Assembly (NCBI RefSeq): GCF_027942865.1
Contig: NC_134519.1
Location: forward strand, 19,998,248-20,062,247
Length of the DNA stretch: 64,000 nucleotides
Direction of reading: 5' to 3'
Source of the DNA: Odontesthes bonariensis
Lineage: Eukaryota > Chordata > Actinopteri > Atheriniformes > Atherinopsidae
Position 1 is the stretch's first letter. Each line of letters begins with the position of its first letter. Both the position numbers and the translations under genes were made by a program. The notes below the pieces were generated by a model, which was not told the origin of the DNA, ran no database searches, and worked only from the letters and a program-made list of their open reading frames with translations. Shown one piece after another: positions 27,721 through 40,700 of the stretch.

Positions 27721-28849
27721 AGGCTGAAGGCTGTCCAAATGTCTCCCGATGGGGAGCGTCATCAACGCAAGGCGGTGTCATCTAGTCTACCCCCCCTCCT
27801 CTTCTTCTTCGTCTTCTTCCTCCTCCTCTCCGGCCCGTGCTGCCAAGAAGATACAACAACCTGCAGGTTTGGTTCAAGAAACCAACTGATTGTTAGTTGT
27901 TTTTTGTCTCACCAGGGACCCCATGCATCCGCAGTCGCTTGGTAAACAGCTCCGACAGGAAAGACGCATGATGGATGAGTGGAAATTTCCAGCAGCCTTC
28001 CAAGAAAACATCCATATCGTTGCTGTCGTGACGATTTGCCCTTATTTGTTCCGTTTTGCGTTGGCATTCACACAGGACGTACAATAAGAATGAAAGGACA
28101 TAAAGCATTGCACAGACAAACCATTGGTGCACCTGAAAGCATCTGTGTCATTCCATAAATCGGTCAAAACGCACCTCACGGTTGTGTGCGCATAAAAAAA
28201 AAAAGAAAAAAATAAACATTTTTTCCAGTGCTTATTCATGCACGAGTCAGTTATCCTATACGCTGTTCTGAGGACATTTCTTGTATGATTACAGCCATGT
28301 CATTCTGCTCAGCATCTATGTGGATGCCTCACAGGCGTTATAGCTGTTGGCAAAAACAAAACAAACAAAAAAAAAAACTTACGTTTTCTTAATGCTTATT
28401 TCAAGCACACGTTCGTCACACATAAATCTGGCAGCTTGCTTATTAGCTACACATAAACCTGCAGAGGCACACACAGATGATCATGTATTTATAAGATTAC
28501 TGTAAATGCAATATATTTTGGCTTTTGGATCAAATCTAAGGTCTCATGATTCTATGCTATAAGCACACACTGAACACTAAGTTTATTCTAACAATCTAAA
28601 ATATTAAATCAACCGTGTGACCTGTGCAGACTGAAGGCGGTCATGTACAAAAAGCAGGAGAGGCAGGCGGAAATCAGGGACCCACAACTGCTTTTTCACT
28701 TTTCTCTTTTTATCCCATTGGATGAACCTTTACATGAACCTCCCATGTTTGCCCATTACATGGATGGTAAAAGTTACGGTGCATAAACCAGTCAGCATCG
28801 GGGACCACAGACGCATTTCACCACGTTTCAGACACAAAACCTGGCTCAG

Positions 28850-30177
28850 CAACTTAATAAGTCCTTTATTTGCAATGTTCCATTACCTTATATTTCCAGT
28901 TTCCGATGCAAAAGATGCCAATAATTTCTTAAATAAAGAAAGCAAAAGAAAAAAAAAAAAAGAAAAAAGGAAAAGAAATATTTACAAAATTCAAATAGAA
29001 CTAATAATCAATGTATCATCTAAAGCGTCTCTCTGCATCTGGACAACTGCGGTTTCTGTTGGAAAAAGAAACACTGCAATTACATCAGAAATGTATTGTT
29101 TCTGAAAAATAAAACTGAAGAAAAAAAGAAAAGAAAAGATTATTATTATATATTTACAGAACGGTCCTGAAATGAGTTTCCACTTAAAGTAGAAAAGGCT
29201 TTCGGATCACTTCTGCGTTGTATTTTTTATTTTATTTTTTTCCTTTTTTTTCTCCCCCCCCCCCCCTCCACTGTATATATATTTCATCAAGTCAATTTTT
29301 TTTCTGTAGATTTCAAGTTTCAACTGTGATTGGGTCAATAAGTGTCCTCTACAACAGCTCAGGTTTAAGTACAGAAGAGGTAAAGATGAAGAGTTAGTCA
29401 GCGTGGTTTCACTACTGGGGATAGGAGAGGATGGCTTGGAGGAAGCATTAAGACCGTCCCCCAGCAGTCAAAGTCAACATCAGTCCCTCTTGAAGGTCAT
29501 GATAGGAAAAACAGGAAGAAAAAAAAATAGACAACCTTTGCTTTAAAAACTCCATTGTCAAATTAAGATTAGTTCATGTACATTTCGTCTACGAACATTT
29601 CGCCCGCTGTATCAGTATTAGAAACACACTTCAGTCATGCTGCACACTCCAGTAAAGGACAAAGACAGAAGAGCCGTGTTTGGACTGAACACACATTATC
29701 GCACGATGACACCCATGAATGGGGGCACCCACTACACCACACGTCCTGCGGTTTTTCTCCCTGCAGGTCAGATAGGATGTTAGGTATTATAATTGTCTAG
29801 AATAATGAAAAAAAGCAGCCTGTGTTACTGTGACCGAAAATTAAAAAAAAAAAAAGAAAAGTTTCGTAGTGATGTGGGATACTTCACACCTCATTGACAA
29901 GCAGTCCTGCTCAATTTGTTTTCAAGTTTATTCGATGAGGACACTTGCAGTGTAAAGCAGGAGGGGGAATGAGGAAGCGGGAGAAGGAGAGAAGAGAGAA
30001 ATGATTGTTTTCTGAGTCCATACCTCAAAGAAAAGAAAAAATAAAGATTTATCCTCATTGAGGATTGATTTGAGTCTGCCCCTCTGGCAATATTGTCCGC
30101 AACTCTCCACGGCTGTCTGCAGAGCCCCGCCTCGACAAAGGGGTGGGGTTAGGGATGGCTGCTTTCTTATCATTCCC
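28850..30177 (-). other. eif4g1: eif4g1 3' untranslated region and flank
   Basis: Downstream of the eif4g1 stop on the minus strand. An AATAAA (plus-strand tttatt at 29927-29932) lies ~250 bases after the stop and is the likeliest poly(A) signal. A second (tttatt near 28866) would give a 1.3-kb UTR. Homopolymer-rich stretches at 28945-28970 and 29220-29270 are low-complexity. No coding exon is seen; the plus-strand frame 28722-29105 is A-rich noise. Confidence 0.45.
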
Positions 30178-33100
30178 TCAGTCCTTGTCGGACTCCTCCT
30201 CGGCCTCGCGGAGCCAGGTGAAGAAGGCTGTGACTGACTTCAAGGCCACGCCTTTGCCTGTTTGCTCTGCAGGGTCTTTGCTCGTTTCCCATTTGTAGAA
30301 GGCCTCCTCTTTAATTACGTCCTCGTCGTACAGGGCATCGAAAAACATCCGCAGCAGGTCTGCAAAGACAGAGCGCAGAGGTCACCTATCGATTAAGCAT
30401 TGACACATTGATAAAAAGAACTGCTGGCCCTGTTTCAGCAAACTGAACCTCAGCCGCAGTTTACTGCAGGAGGGAGAACAATCAAGATTACAAGAAAGCG
30501 CTCGCTCATTCCGTCTAGTTTGTGTTGGAAGTGCTGGTGAAGGACACTTCTAGGACAAAAAGGCTTTTTCCCCAAAACAGTGTAGGTAGAGTGAGCTTCT
30601 GCAGAACAATGACTCTAGCTCTTGTCGCTAATCTTCTATCCAAGTTTCACTTTTTTTTTTATTGTTTGTTTAATGGGACACTCACTTGCAGGCTGCTCCA
30701 TGTGCACCATGAGTGCCTGAAGGGCGTAAAGGGCCTGCAGCTCTTTCAGCTCGTCGCACAGATATCGCTGCAGCAGACTGGCCCTCTGGTTGATCTGCTG
30801 CACATCCACCTTGTATGGGTTGTCGCCTGAAACAAGAAGTCAAAAACACAAGCTTAGAAAAAAATGGGGAAATAAAACAAAACAAAACAAAACAAAAAAA
30901 ACAGTGACAAAATGGGACAAAACCCTCATCTTTGCAAGTTTATTTCCTGTAATTTGTATTTTTATCACATCTTCTTCACTTATAGCGTGCTATGACCAGC
31001 AGTGGCGACTAACAACACAGAAACGTAGGATAAATTAGTCATACTTACATATGATGGCCGACTGGCACACTGATGTCATCAGTGCTCGTACAAACTGGTT
31101 GGAAGCCACCTGCTGCTCGTCCAAATTAGCCTGGAAAAAAAAAAAAAAAAAAGGTCAAATGTTGATGGGGAGGGAAAGTGAAATAATCCTACACTCATAA
31201 TACTGAATGGAAAAAAACTAAAACAACAACAAAAGACTGGATGAAGCAGGGACACTGACAATTAATGCCCATTAATAATTCTATCAATTACAGACAGAAT
31301 TATAAATAAAGCAGAAGAGAATTGCTGAGTAAGTTAGAGGTTAGCTTTCCTGTAAAGGCCACATAAATGGTCATATAAAGTAAGGAAGAAAAAAAGCTCT
31401 GCCAGCTGTTTCAGCCATGCCGATGAAGCCTGCTGCAGATAGTTGTGAAAGGTCTCTCATGGTTGTGCGGCGAAGCGAGCTAGAAGAGGTCCATGCGAAA
31501 TTTATGTGCCAGTACAAAAGTGGGATTTTCAAGCGCTAACGAAGACGGGATGGTCCAGCACCCGAGCAGCGTGAGATTTCATGCCTGCAATTTTGACAGG
31601 CAATTTGTTGAAAAGAAATTTGAACTGAAGTCAGTATTTTTAAGGCCAAGTCAAACATTCAAGTAACCTGGGTTTTTACTTCATCTGTCCTTCAAAATCC
31701 TAATATACCTAAGACGTTATTTACTGCAAAACATTATGTCTGTAGTTTAAAAAAAAAAAAAAGAATAAAACATCCGCTGCATTTCCCCAGTTTCAAATGA
31801 TTATTTGACTGACTGGAAAATTGCTTGACAGGACATTTCTCACAAAATGGAAGCACCCGAGTCCGAGTACAAGCAGCTACAGAAATCCTGAGATTTTACT
31901 CGTAGCGTCACGCACCTCAATCCAGTCTCTGATCCGCTGGTTGTTGGCCTTGTCCTGGTGGAGTCTGTCCAGTTGTTTGCTGAGCTCCTCTCCACTGAGG
32001 ACTGTCTTGTCACCGGCTTCTTTAGACTCCATCTCCTCTCCAGTGGTGAACTCCACTTTCTGAAATACATACAGCATATAAACAAGCCTGAAGACAATCC
32101 CCAACTACCTTCCTGCCAGTTTGTTTCTGTTGTCTCGAAGCAACGGGTTCTGCAGGTTTGAATGAAACTAACTGAACACAAAATCCCTTCTTCATGTTGA
32201 TACAGGGATCCTCCAAGGACATTACAGCTCCAATCAGAAGTTATATCCATATATAGAATTAAATCACTTCTTTGTCACAATAAAATAATGTTTTGAACAA
32301 CAATTTAGCAGCATTTGGCATTCAGCGTCAGCTAGCCTGCATCACTCACTGCATACAAGACAATAAAGATCTAATGTTGATTTAAATAGTACAAGTGGCC
32401 ATGACTTGTGGAGTCCCCCAGGGGTCAATTCTTGGACCTCTTCTGTTTAACTTGTATATGCTCCCTTTGGGTCAGATATTACAGAACTTTACCATCAATT
32501 ATCACAGTTATGCAGACGATACACAACTTTATGTGTCTCTGTCACCGGACGACTGCAGCCCAGCAGACGTACTGTGTCAGTGTCTGGAGGAAAAAAACAC
32601 CTGGATGAGAGAGAATTTTCTACAATTAAATGAAGACAAAATTGAGATCATTCTGTTTGGGAGCAAAGAGAAGAGGGTCAGCGTTGGTAAATATCTTGAG
32701 ACTCGGGACCTTACAATCACTGACCAAGTTCGTAACCTCAGAGTGTTGATAGACTCAGATCTGACTTTCAGCAGCCACATCAAAGCTGTCACCAAGGCAG
32801 CTTTTTACCACCTCAGAAACATCAACAGAATTAAAGGTTTCCTCTCCCAAAAAGACCAGGAGAAACTCATCCATGCATTCACCTCCAGTAGACTCGATTA
32901 CTGTAATGCTCTTTTAACTGGACTTCCCAAAAAAAAGCATTAAACATCTGCAGCTCATCCAGAACGCTGCTGCTAGAGTTTTAACCCGGACTAAGAGATC
33001 TGAACACATCACAGTAGCTTTAAAATCTTTACACTGGCTTCCAGTCAGTCACAGAATAGATTTTAAAAGTCTGCTGATGGTTTACAAATCCCAGAACGGT

Positions 33101-34730
33101 TTAGGCCCAAAATACATCTGTGATATGTTCAGAGAATATAAACCCAGCAGAGCTCTTAGATCCAAGGACTCAGGTCAGCTGGTCCAGTCCAGAGTCCAGA
33201 CTAAACATGGAGAAGCAGCATTTAGCTGTTATGCTGCAAACAAGTGGAACAAACTGCCAGTGGAGATTAAACTTTCACCAAATGTAGACATTTTTAAATC
33301 CAGGTCAAAAACATTTCTTTACTAATGTATCTATGCATGAAATCTGCACGGTATCTTTTAAATTTATCTGGACTGTTGCTTGTTTTTAAATTAATTTAAA
33401 TTATTTTTTATTTGTTTCTCTTTATATTCTTTTATGCATTTTTAATGCTTCTTACACTCCCTGCTGCAATGCTTTTTATGTAAAGCACTTTGAATTGTTT
33501 TGTACATGAAATGTGCTATACAAATAAATTTGATTTGATTTGAAGTGCAGATGCATCAACAACAACATCACCAGAGTAGAAAAAACCTTCAGTTTTTTTT
33601 TTTTTTTTAATAAAATCATATATAATATAAGTAGCCTCTGTGTGGAGTTTGCATGTTCTCCCCGTGTATGCGTGGGTTCTCTCCAGGTGCTCCGGCTTCC
33701 TCCCACCGCCCAAAAACATGCATGTCAATTTAATTGGCGACTCTAAATTGACCCTAGGAGTCGTTTGTCTCTGTGTGGACTGGCGGCCTGTCCAGGGTGT
33801 ACCCTAACCCTATCGCCCAATGACAGCAGGGATTGACTTTTTTTTTTGTGCATGCATGTGTGTTTTAGTATTTTTGAAGTCTAAAATCTGAAAGTCTCCC
33901 ACGTACCTGATCAGTGACAAACTTGTTGACGTCCTCATCCTTGGGCAAGAAGTCATTCCAATTCAACCCAGCTTCTTTCCACAAAGCCCCGACCTTCTTA
34001 GCAGTCTGACAGGAGTAAACAAATAAAAATTTTTTTAAATAAATAAAAACCTCCATTTAGTTTTATAACGTTTTAAATGCACAAAAGAGTAAACGTCAGT
34101 TTTAAGATTTATGTGCCTACCATTCCTTTGCAGAGCAACTTGAGGATCTGTGCCAGCAGCACACCCGCCATCCCAAGAGGCACAAGAGGCTTCGAGATCT
34201 CCCTGAAGAGACAATGGCACCCAGTTAAGCTTTCTGTAGCTTTCATTCAGTTGGTTAAACTGCAGTTGTACTCGAGGCAAAACAACAGGATGAACTTATC
34301 TAAAGCATTTTATGTTGATGTTTCAGGAAAAAAGTCATAGCCACTTTAAGGCATTCTTTCTGGCAATAACGGATCTCGTTAAGACAGATGACAATATTTA
34401 ATTTAAAAAATTGGCGATGACATTCAATTACCTCTCAGCGACTGCATCTAGATGAGTGTGCTTCTTTAACTTTTGTATGAAGATAAGTCAAATAGCCACA
34501 GGCGGACGGCATACCGTTACAGATTGAAGTTAACCTACATTAATTGAGGACATGCATATCGTAACAGCATCAGGCTAGGACTGCTTTTAACAGCTATTTT
34601 TTCGGCCCCAATAATTTCACTAAACTAGAAATTTCTTTCACAAAGAGTTGACTGGAACTGTGTGTTGGTCAATCCTGCTCAGGCGGGTAAATGGAGAAAC
34701 AAAGGCCAGTATCATAAAGGTATTCCGAGC

Positions 34731-34769
<39 letters not shown>

Positions 34770-37700
34770 GCATCTTGCTCAATTCTACGCAAGCACAGAG
34801 TACATGGACAGACAGCCATTGGTAAAAGGTACAGCAATTGTCCAGTTAGGAGCTCAATTCAAGAGACTTTGCCTCTTTAGGCTGATTAAGTCGGTTTTAC
34901 TCCATAACTCACCTGAAGAGCGCTCCCATAGGGATGCCTCCCTCGTGGAGAATGGGGGTAATGAGTTCAGCAAGGTAGAGCCAGATGTGAGGTATATCTA
35001 TGGCCATGTCCTCCGCTGCCTCCAGGATTTCTAGTAGCCTACAACCGGACGCACAGACGGAGCACAGTCTCTCATGAAACGTGCGGCTTTGTATCTTTTC
35101 CACAAAAAAATGTGTTCAGACGTAACTGGAAATGTCATGTTGTTTCTACTGTTAAATGCTCACCCTTTGTAGTACTGTTCTGTGGGCAATGTGCCTGCCT
35201 TTACAAGCTGGTGCAGCAACAGGCCCATGTGCTCCCGGGCAATGGTGCTGCGTTCGAGAGTAGACTCCAGGCCGTTCCGCACAAAAACATAGAGCAGCGA
35301 GGCACTATTGAGCTCTGTCACACACTGCAACGCTTCCTACAGAGCCAGAAGAAAAAACAAGCGGTGTCAGCCATGTAAGACCTGTTGATGAAAACGCATT
35401 AAAATGTAATTCACACTGTCGCGCACGCATAATGCCAGGTTTGTACCTTCACATCATTAATGTGGAGGTATTCTTCAATAATGGCGTTTGACTTCTTCTC
35501 CACCTCCTCTTCAGACAAGGCAGGTTTGGGAAGTGAAGGAGGAGGAGTGGGAGCGCTCTCACGCTTAACTGCAGAGAAATGAGATGAAAATACAAATTAC
35601 AACTTAATATACATAATTACTCATCTAATTAACATCTTTCCTTTATTTCATCCATTTTTAAGCTTTACTTTGTTCTGAAGGTTTTATACCTGTGACGTCT
35701 CTGCTTGGACGCCTGTCTCGGCTTCCTCTGTCTCTGCTTCCTCCGTCTCGGCTTCCTCTGTCTCTGCTTCCTGTATCCCGGTTTCCTCGGTCTCTGCTTC
35801 CTCTCTCCCGACTACCTCTGTCTCTATTGTCGGTCATGCTGGCGACGCGACGCATAGGTTCGGTTGAAGCCCGGCTGTCTCCGCTCCTCCCACCGCGCTC
35901 CTGGGACTCTCTGCTGTAGCTTCTCTTGGTGATTTGGTTTCCATCCTGACCCTCGCTGCGAGCAAATCTGTCGAACCGATCCCTGTCGCGTTCACTCCTG
36001 TCTCTGTCACCACCACGTTCACGACTGGAGCTTGATCTAAAAGTTTTCAGCGAGACAATTGTGCCATTAAAAATAAATTATACCATGTACTTTCCCATGA
36101 AATAAGGCTTTCATCGAACTGAATTCATTCAGAGTTTTAACATTCAATAAGCAGGCTTAAAAGAATTCCAAGGGCTGTAACTGCCTCACTGTGAGGCAGC
36201 AAATAAAGTGACGGTAAAGTTTTTCATTTCTTCCGAGTACCTCTGAGGAACTCTGCGATCAGAGTGCGTTGACGACAACATGGGACCAGACTGCTGCAAG
36301 GCTGAGAAGCGGTTTAGAGTGCTGGTAGCTGGACGTCCAGAGTCTTAAAAGAGGAGAAAAGATACATTAGGACCCTCCCTAAACCCAACACAAACACAGA
36401 ATGTCATTTAAACAGAAGTACTTTACCCTGCTCTCCGCTCGTTGTTTTAGCTCCACTTCCTCCGCTGCTGCCTTTTCCCCAGCTACCCCACATGCCTTTT
36501 CCACCGGGAGCTAGCAGCTGATTGTTGAAGTCCGGAGCACCCGTCTAAAGAGAAACGGAACGGTTACATTTATAAACAAATTATTTCATACTAAAGACTC
36601 TTGAACTGTGAATATTGTGGAAAATTAATGTTGTCAAACTCTGGAACTGAATTCAGGGCTTGAAATACTAAATTCAACTGTACATTTACCAGAACCATGT
36701 TTAAAGGTTTATCAATACCTTTGTAATCTTGCTAATGCGAGTAGTGTCGATGGGCCGATTCTTTGAGATGGGCACTGTGTTCCAGCCCTCGTCCTGAGGC
36801 TGGCTAATCCGGCCCCCTCCAGGTGTGTGAGAACCTCGGCCCCCCATGTTTCCTCCCATCCTACCGCCGCCGCCTCCTCCTCCACCGCCACCTCCACCTC
36901 CACCGCCGTCTTTCTTTGATAGGAGCTGCTGCTGGACTTTAATGTGTTCTCTGTGCTCCTCCAACTCCGCCTCCTTGTGAATCTGGTCAATTGTTTTAGG
37001 ACCCTGGTCTCCTCTGCGAGGCACCCAGTTACACTGAATATCAGAGATGGGGACGATTAAGAAAATCCATCACCAGGCGTTTCATATCGGCAACATTCCC
37101 ACTGTATAAAAATGTCTTATCACGTATATACTCACCACTATGATAAAACAAATGTTATCATCTCTTTATTGCCACATATTGCTGTGGTTGAATTATTTAC
37201 CTTTCTGAGGTCCAAGACATCTTGCAGCATGAAGCGTATTCTGGATGATGTCTTTCTCTCTTTGATGATTTTGTCCATCTGGTTGAAATACTGATCCATG
37301 CGAGGCTGAGAAAGAAGAGTGGTTTTTAAGTGCTATGGTTATGAAATGAATGCCTGTGTATCACAGCAGGCAAGAGAAATATTATGCATGCAACTGTCTC
37401 CTCAGTACCTCAAGCCCATCACTAATAATCAGTGGCCCAGACATGTGGCACTAAGACAAAAGTCATCACTGGAGACGAATTTACGCGCGGACGGTAAACA
37501 TCACTGGCTTACCTTGGCCTTCTCAAAGTCCAGGTCTTTGCCAATAGTGGAGAGAAGTCTGCAGAGACACTCCAGAGACTCTTCATCGTGGTTCTTCAGT
37601 AGTTTCACTACACAGTCGTGCATGATGGCTTCTGTCAGCATCTTCAGCTTGAAGAGTTCGCCAATGAACTTTATGTTACCCAGTGAGCGCCGTCGAGCCT

Positions 37701-40700
37701 GGTCTCTGGAATCCTCCAGCGCCACCCTCAATCGCTCTCGCTCCTCTTCCTGATGGCAGATACAAGAGGGTGTTTTTTGCAAAGAAAGAACCGTGCCAGT
37801 AAAAAAGTACTTTTGTTTTACGGATTGGATACACAAAAAAGTTAATATATTTCTTACATCTTTGGAAGCCTCCATCTCCTTCTGCTTTCTCTCAAAGATT
37901 TCATCATCATCCTGGTCTTTCTCAAACTCTTTCTGGCAGCGATTGAGCAGCAATTTACGGAAGTTGACAAAATTCCCTGGCTTGTCTGGGCTGGGGACTT
38001 TCAGCTGGAGGAAAAAACACATTAAATGTAATCAGTTTTGTGCATTTAATAACACAAAACAAAACACACATGGTATGGTAAATGTACATGTCCAAATCAA
38101 AGTGTACTCCTACAGCTCCTCAATACCATCATGTGCATTCAGTGGCCGAGACACGTGGCACAAAACAGAAGTCATCATTAGAGCAGACTATTTAAGAACA
38201 ATGCAACTTACCCCCATAAGGCAGCGGCACATGTTGGCGTAAGCCACCGAGAAGTTGGGCTCTGAGATGGCCTTCTCAAAGATGAGATCAATGGCTCCCT
38301 TCAGCCTCTCCTCTGTATCAATTGTCAGCTCTGACACCTGTTTCATCAGCTCCTGAAACTTCTGCGGGGTCAGTTTGTTCAAGATGCTCCGCAGACGCTT
38401 GAACAGCTCTTTAGTCTTGGCCTCGTCAGAGTCGTCTTCTTCGGTCTCTTCTGCGGCACGTCCACGAGTAGACTTCTTCGCGGTGGGCTTCCAGGCTTTC
38501 TCAGCCTTGTTGAGCTGCACGTCATCGTTCAGGGACATGCTGTTGATAATTTTCCTGGGCTCTTTGCGTTGGCCTTGCTGGGAGCGACGTGGCCCAGAGG
38601 GCTAAAAGTACGAGACAAGATGCATGATTAAAAGAAATTGTGAAAAGGAAAACTTGTATTAATACTGATGATTATGACAACAAGCAAAGAATTTCTATGA
38701 TTAAGGACTTTTTCTCAAGAGACAAATTAACCCTCCGTAATATCGCCACCTTAACGTGGGGGGGGTGGTTTGCGCAGGTCGGGTGCGGTTTGAGCTGGGC
38801 GGCAGGTGAAGGCGGGGGCTTGGGCGGACCAATCCCTGGCGTTGCAAACTGGCTCTAGGGACGTGGAATGTCACTTCTCTGAGCTGGTGTGTGAGGTGGA
38901 GCTGTACCAACGAGATATAGTTGGACTCACCTGCACACACAGCATTGGCTCTGGAAACAAACTGAATTCTAATATACCGGGAAAGGTTGGGGACATGGAA
39001 TCTGAATGGACCATGTTCAGGACCTTCACTACAGAAGCGACTTCTAAGAGTTGCGGTTGTCGGTTCCTGTCGTGGCAGCAATCAGAGGACCTGCTGGTGG
39101 ACGCCAGCGGTGAGGGAAGCCGTCAAGCTGAAGGGGGAGGTCTTTTGGGCTCGGTTGTCCCAAGGGTCACCTGACGTAGCTGACAGATACCGAGTGGCTA
39201 AAAGGACTGCAGCATTGGTGGTTGCTAAAGCTAAAACTCAGGTGTGGGAGGAATTTGAGGAAACTATGGAAAATAACTTTTGGTTGGCCTCAAGGATGTT
39301 CTGGCCATTCGACGACTCAGAGAGGAAAACAGGGACCTTCCCAGGTTGTGCTTGACCTAGGATATTGTCGGGCGTTGAAAGAGCACTTTAAGGATCTCCT
39401 TAATCCAGCTAGCACGTCCTGCACAGAGTCTGAGGACTTGGGGGAAGACTCGTCAATCACCTTGGCGGAAGTCTTTGAGGTAGTTAAAAGCTTCCCAGTG
39501 GCAAAGCGCTGGGGGTGGACGAGATACGCTCTGAGATGCTTAAGGCTCTGGACTTGTTGGGGCCGTCTTGGCCTCTCCAATATCGCATGGAGGTCTGGGT
39601 CAACGCCTGTGGAGTGGCAGACTGGGGTGGTGGTTACCCTTTTTAAGAAAGGGGACCAGAGAGTGTGTTCCAACTAAAGGGGGATCACACCACTCAGCCT
39701 CCCTGGGAAAGTTTACTCCAGGGTGTTGGAGTGGAGGTTCCAACCTCCGATTCAGGAGAAGCAGTGTGGTTTTCGCCTTGGTCATGGAACAGTGGATTAG
39801 ATCTTTACCCATGCAGAGTTACTACATGTGTTTTGTAGACTTGGAAAAGGCTTACAACCATGTACACTGAGGGATTCTGTGGGGGTTGCTGTGGGAAGTC
39901 CGAGTAGAGCCACTGCTCCTCTGCATCCAAAGGAGTCAGCTGAGGTGGTTCGGGCATCTGGTTAGGATGCCTCCTGGTCGCCTCCCTTTGGAGGTTTTCG
40001 GGGCACGTCCTACTGGGAGGAGGCCCCGGTGCTGACCCGGGACTCGCTGGAGGGACGATAAGTCCCTTCTGGCCTGTTTTTTGCCTCTGGATCCCCCAGA
40101 AGTAACTGGAAAGTGTCACTGGGGGGAGGGATATCTGCGTTTCTCGCCTGGACCTGTTTCCGCAACCCGACAGCGGATAAATGTATGAAAATGAATGAAT
40201 GGATGGACAAATGAACTAACCGGGCCTCGTGGTCCTCCCACTGATCTGCTCCCAAGATTCCCCAAATATGAGGGAGTAAAATCAGGTCCAACATTCATCA
40301 TACGTGTTGTGTCAGCAGGCCGGAGTGGAGTCTTGTTTACCTGTAAGTAGCAAAATTGCAGATGTTCACACAAAATTTAAATGAAAACAAAACAACACAC
40401 AAATATGTCTTCTGCCATAACAGGAAAAATATAACCGACACCAAGTTATGCTCATTAGGCACTTGTGTGCAGCTCTGAGGTCATTTCAAGAAAACTAATG
40501 ACCACCTACTTTGTCCAAGACCACATCGCTGATGACAGGCAGCCCCTCAGGTTTGTGCATACTGGCGTTGCTAAACTGGAAGCCGAGCAGAAATTCCCTG
40601 TCGTACTGCTTCTTCTCCTCTGGGTTTATCGGCTTCCATTGTTCTGAGGAACGTCAATATGAGATGTGTCAGCACAGGAGATTACATGTATCCTTAGACT

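Larger units (their letters stand above)
24672..28849. other. Upstream region of fam131a, largely unexplained
   Basis: Between the fam131a start exon and the eif4g1 3' flank. It holds the degenerate minisatellite at 25800-26360 and the possible 5' exon at about 27.5 kb. The stretch 27540-27960 is richer in CpG than its surroundings and could be promoter sequence. The open frames at 27550-27945 (plus) and 24786-25040 (minus) have no recognisable domain. Confidence 0.4.

Noticed and set aside
27550..27945. 131-codon plus-strand frame in the CpG-rich segment
   Set aside because: No domain; the splice and composition signals in this segment point to the minus strand.
28722..29105. 127-codon plus-strand frame downstream of eif4g1
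   Set aside because: Lysine-rich end comes from an A-rich low-complexity run; no recognisable domain.
37075..37158. Further C/D snoRNA in the intron between 37201 and 37033
   Set aside because: Box-like words (atgata, gtgatgg, ctga) occur, but spacing is too short and no consensus C box or closing stem is present.
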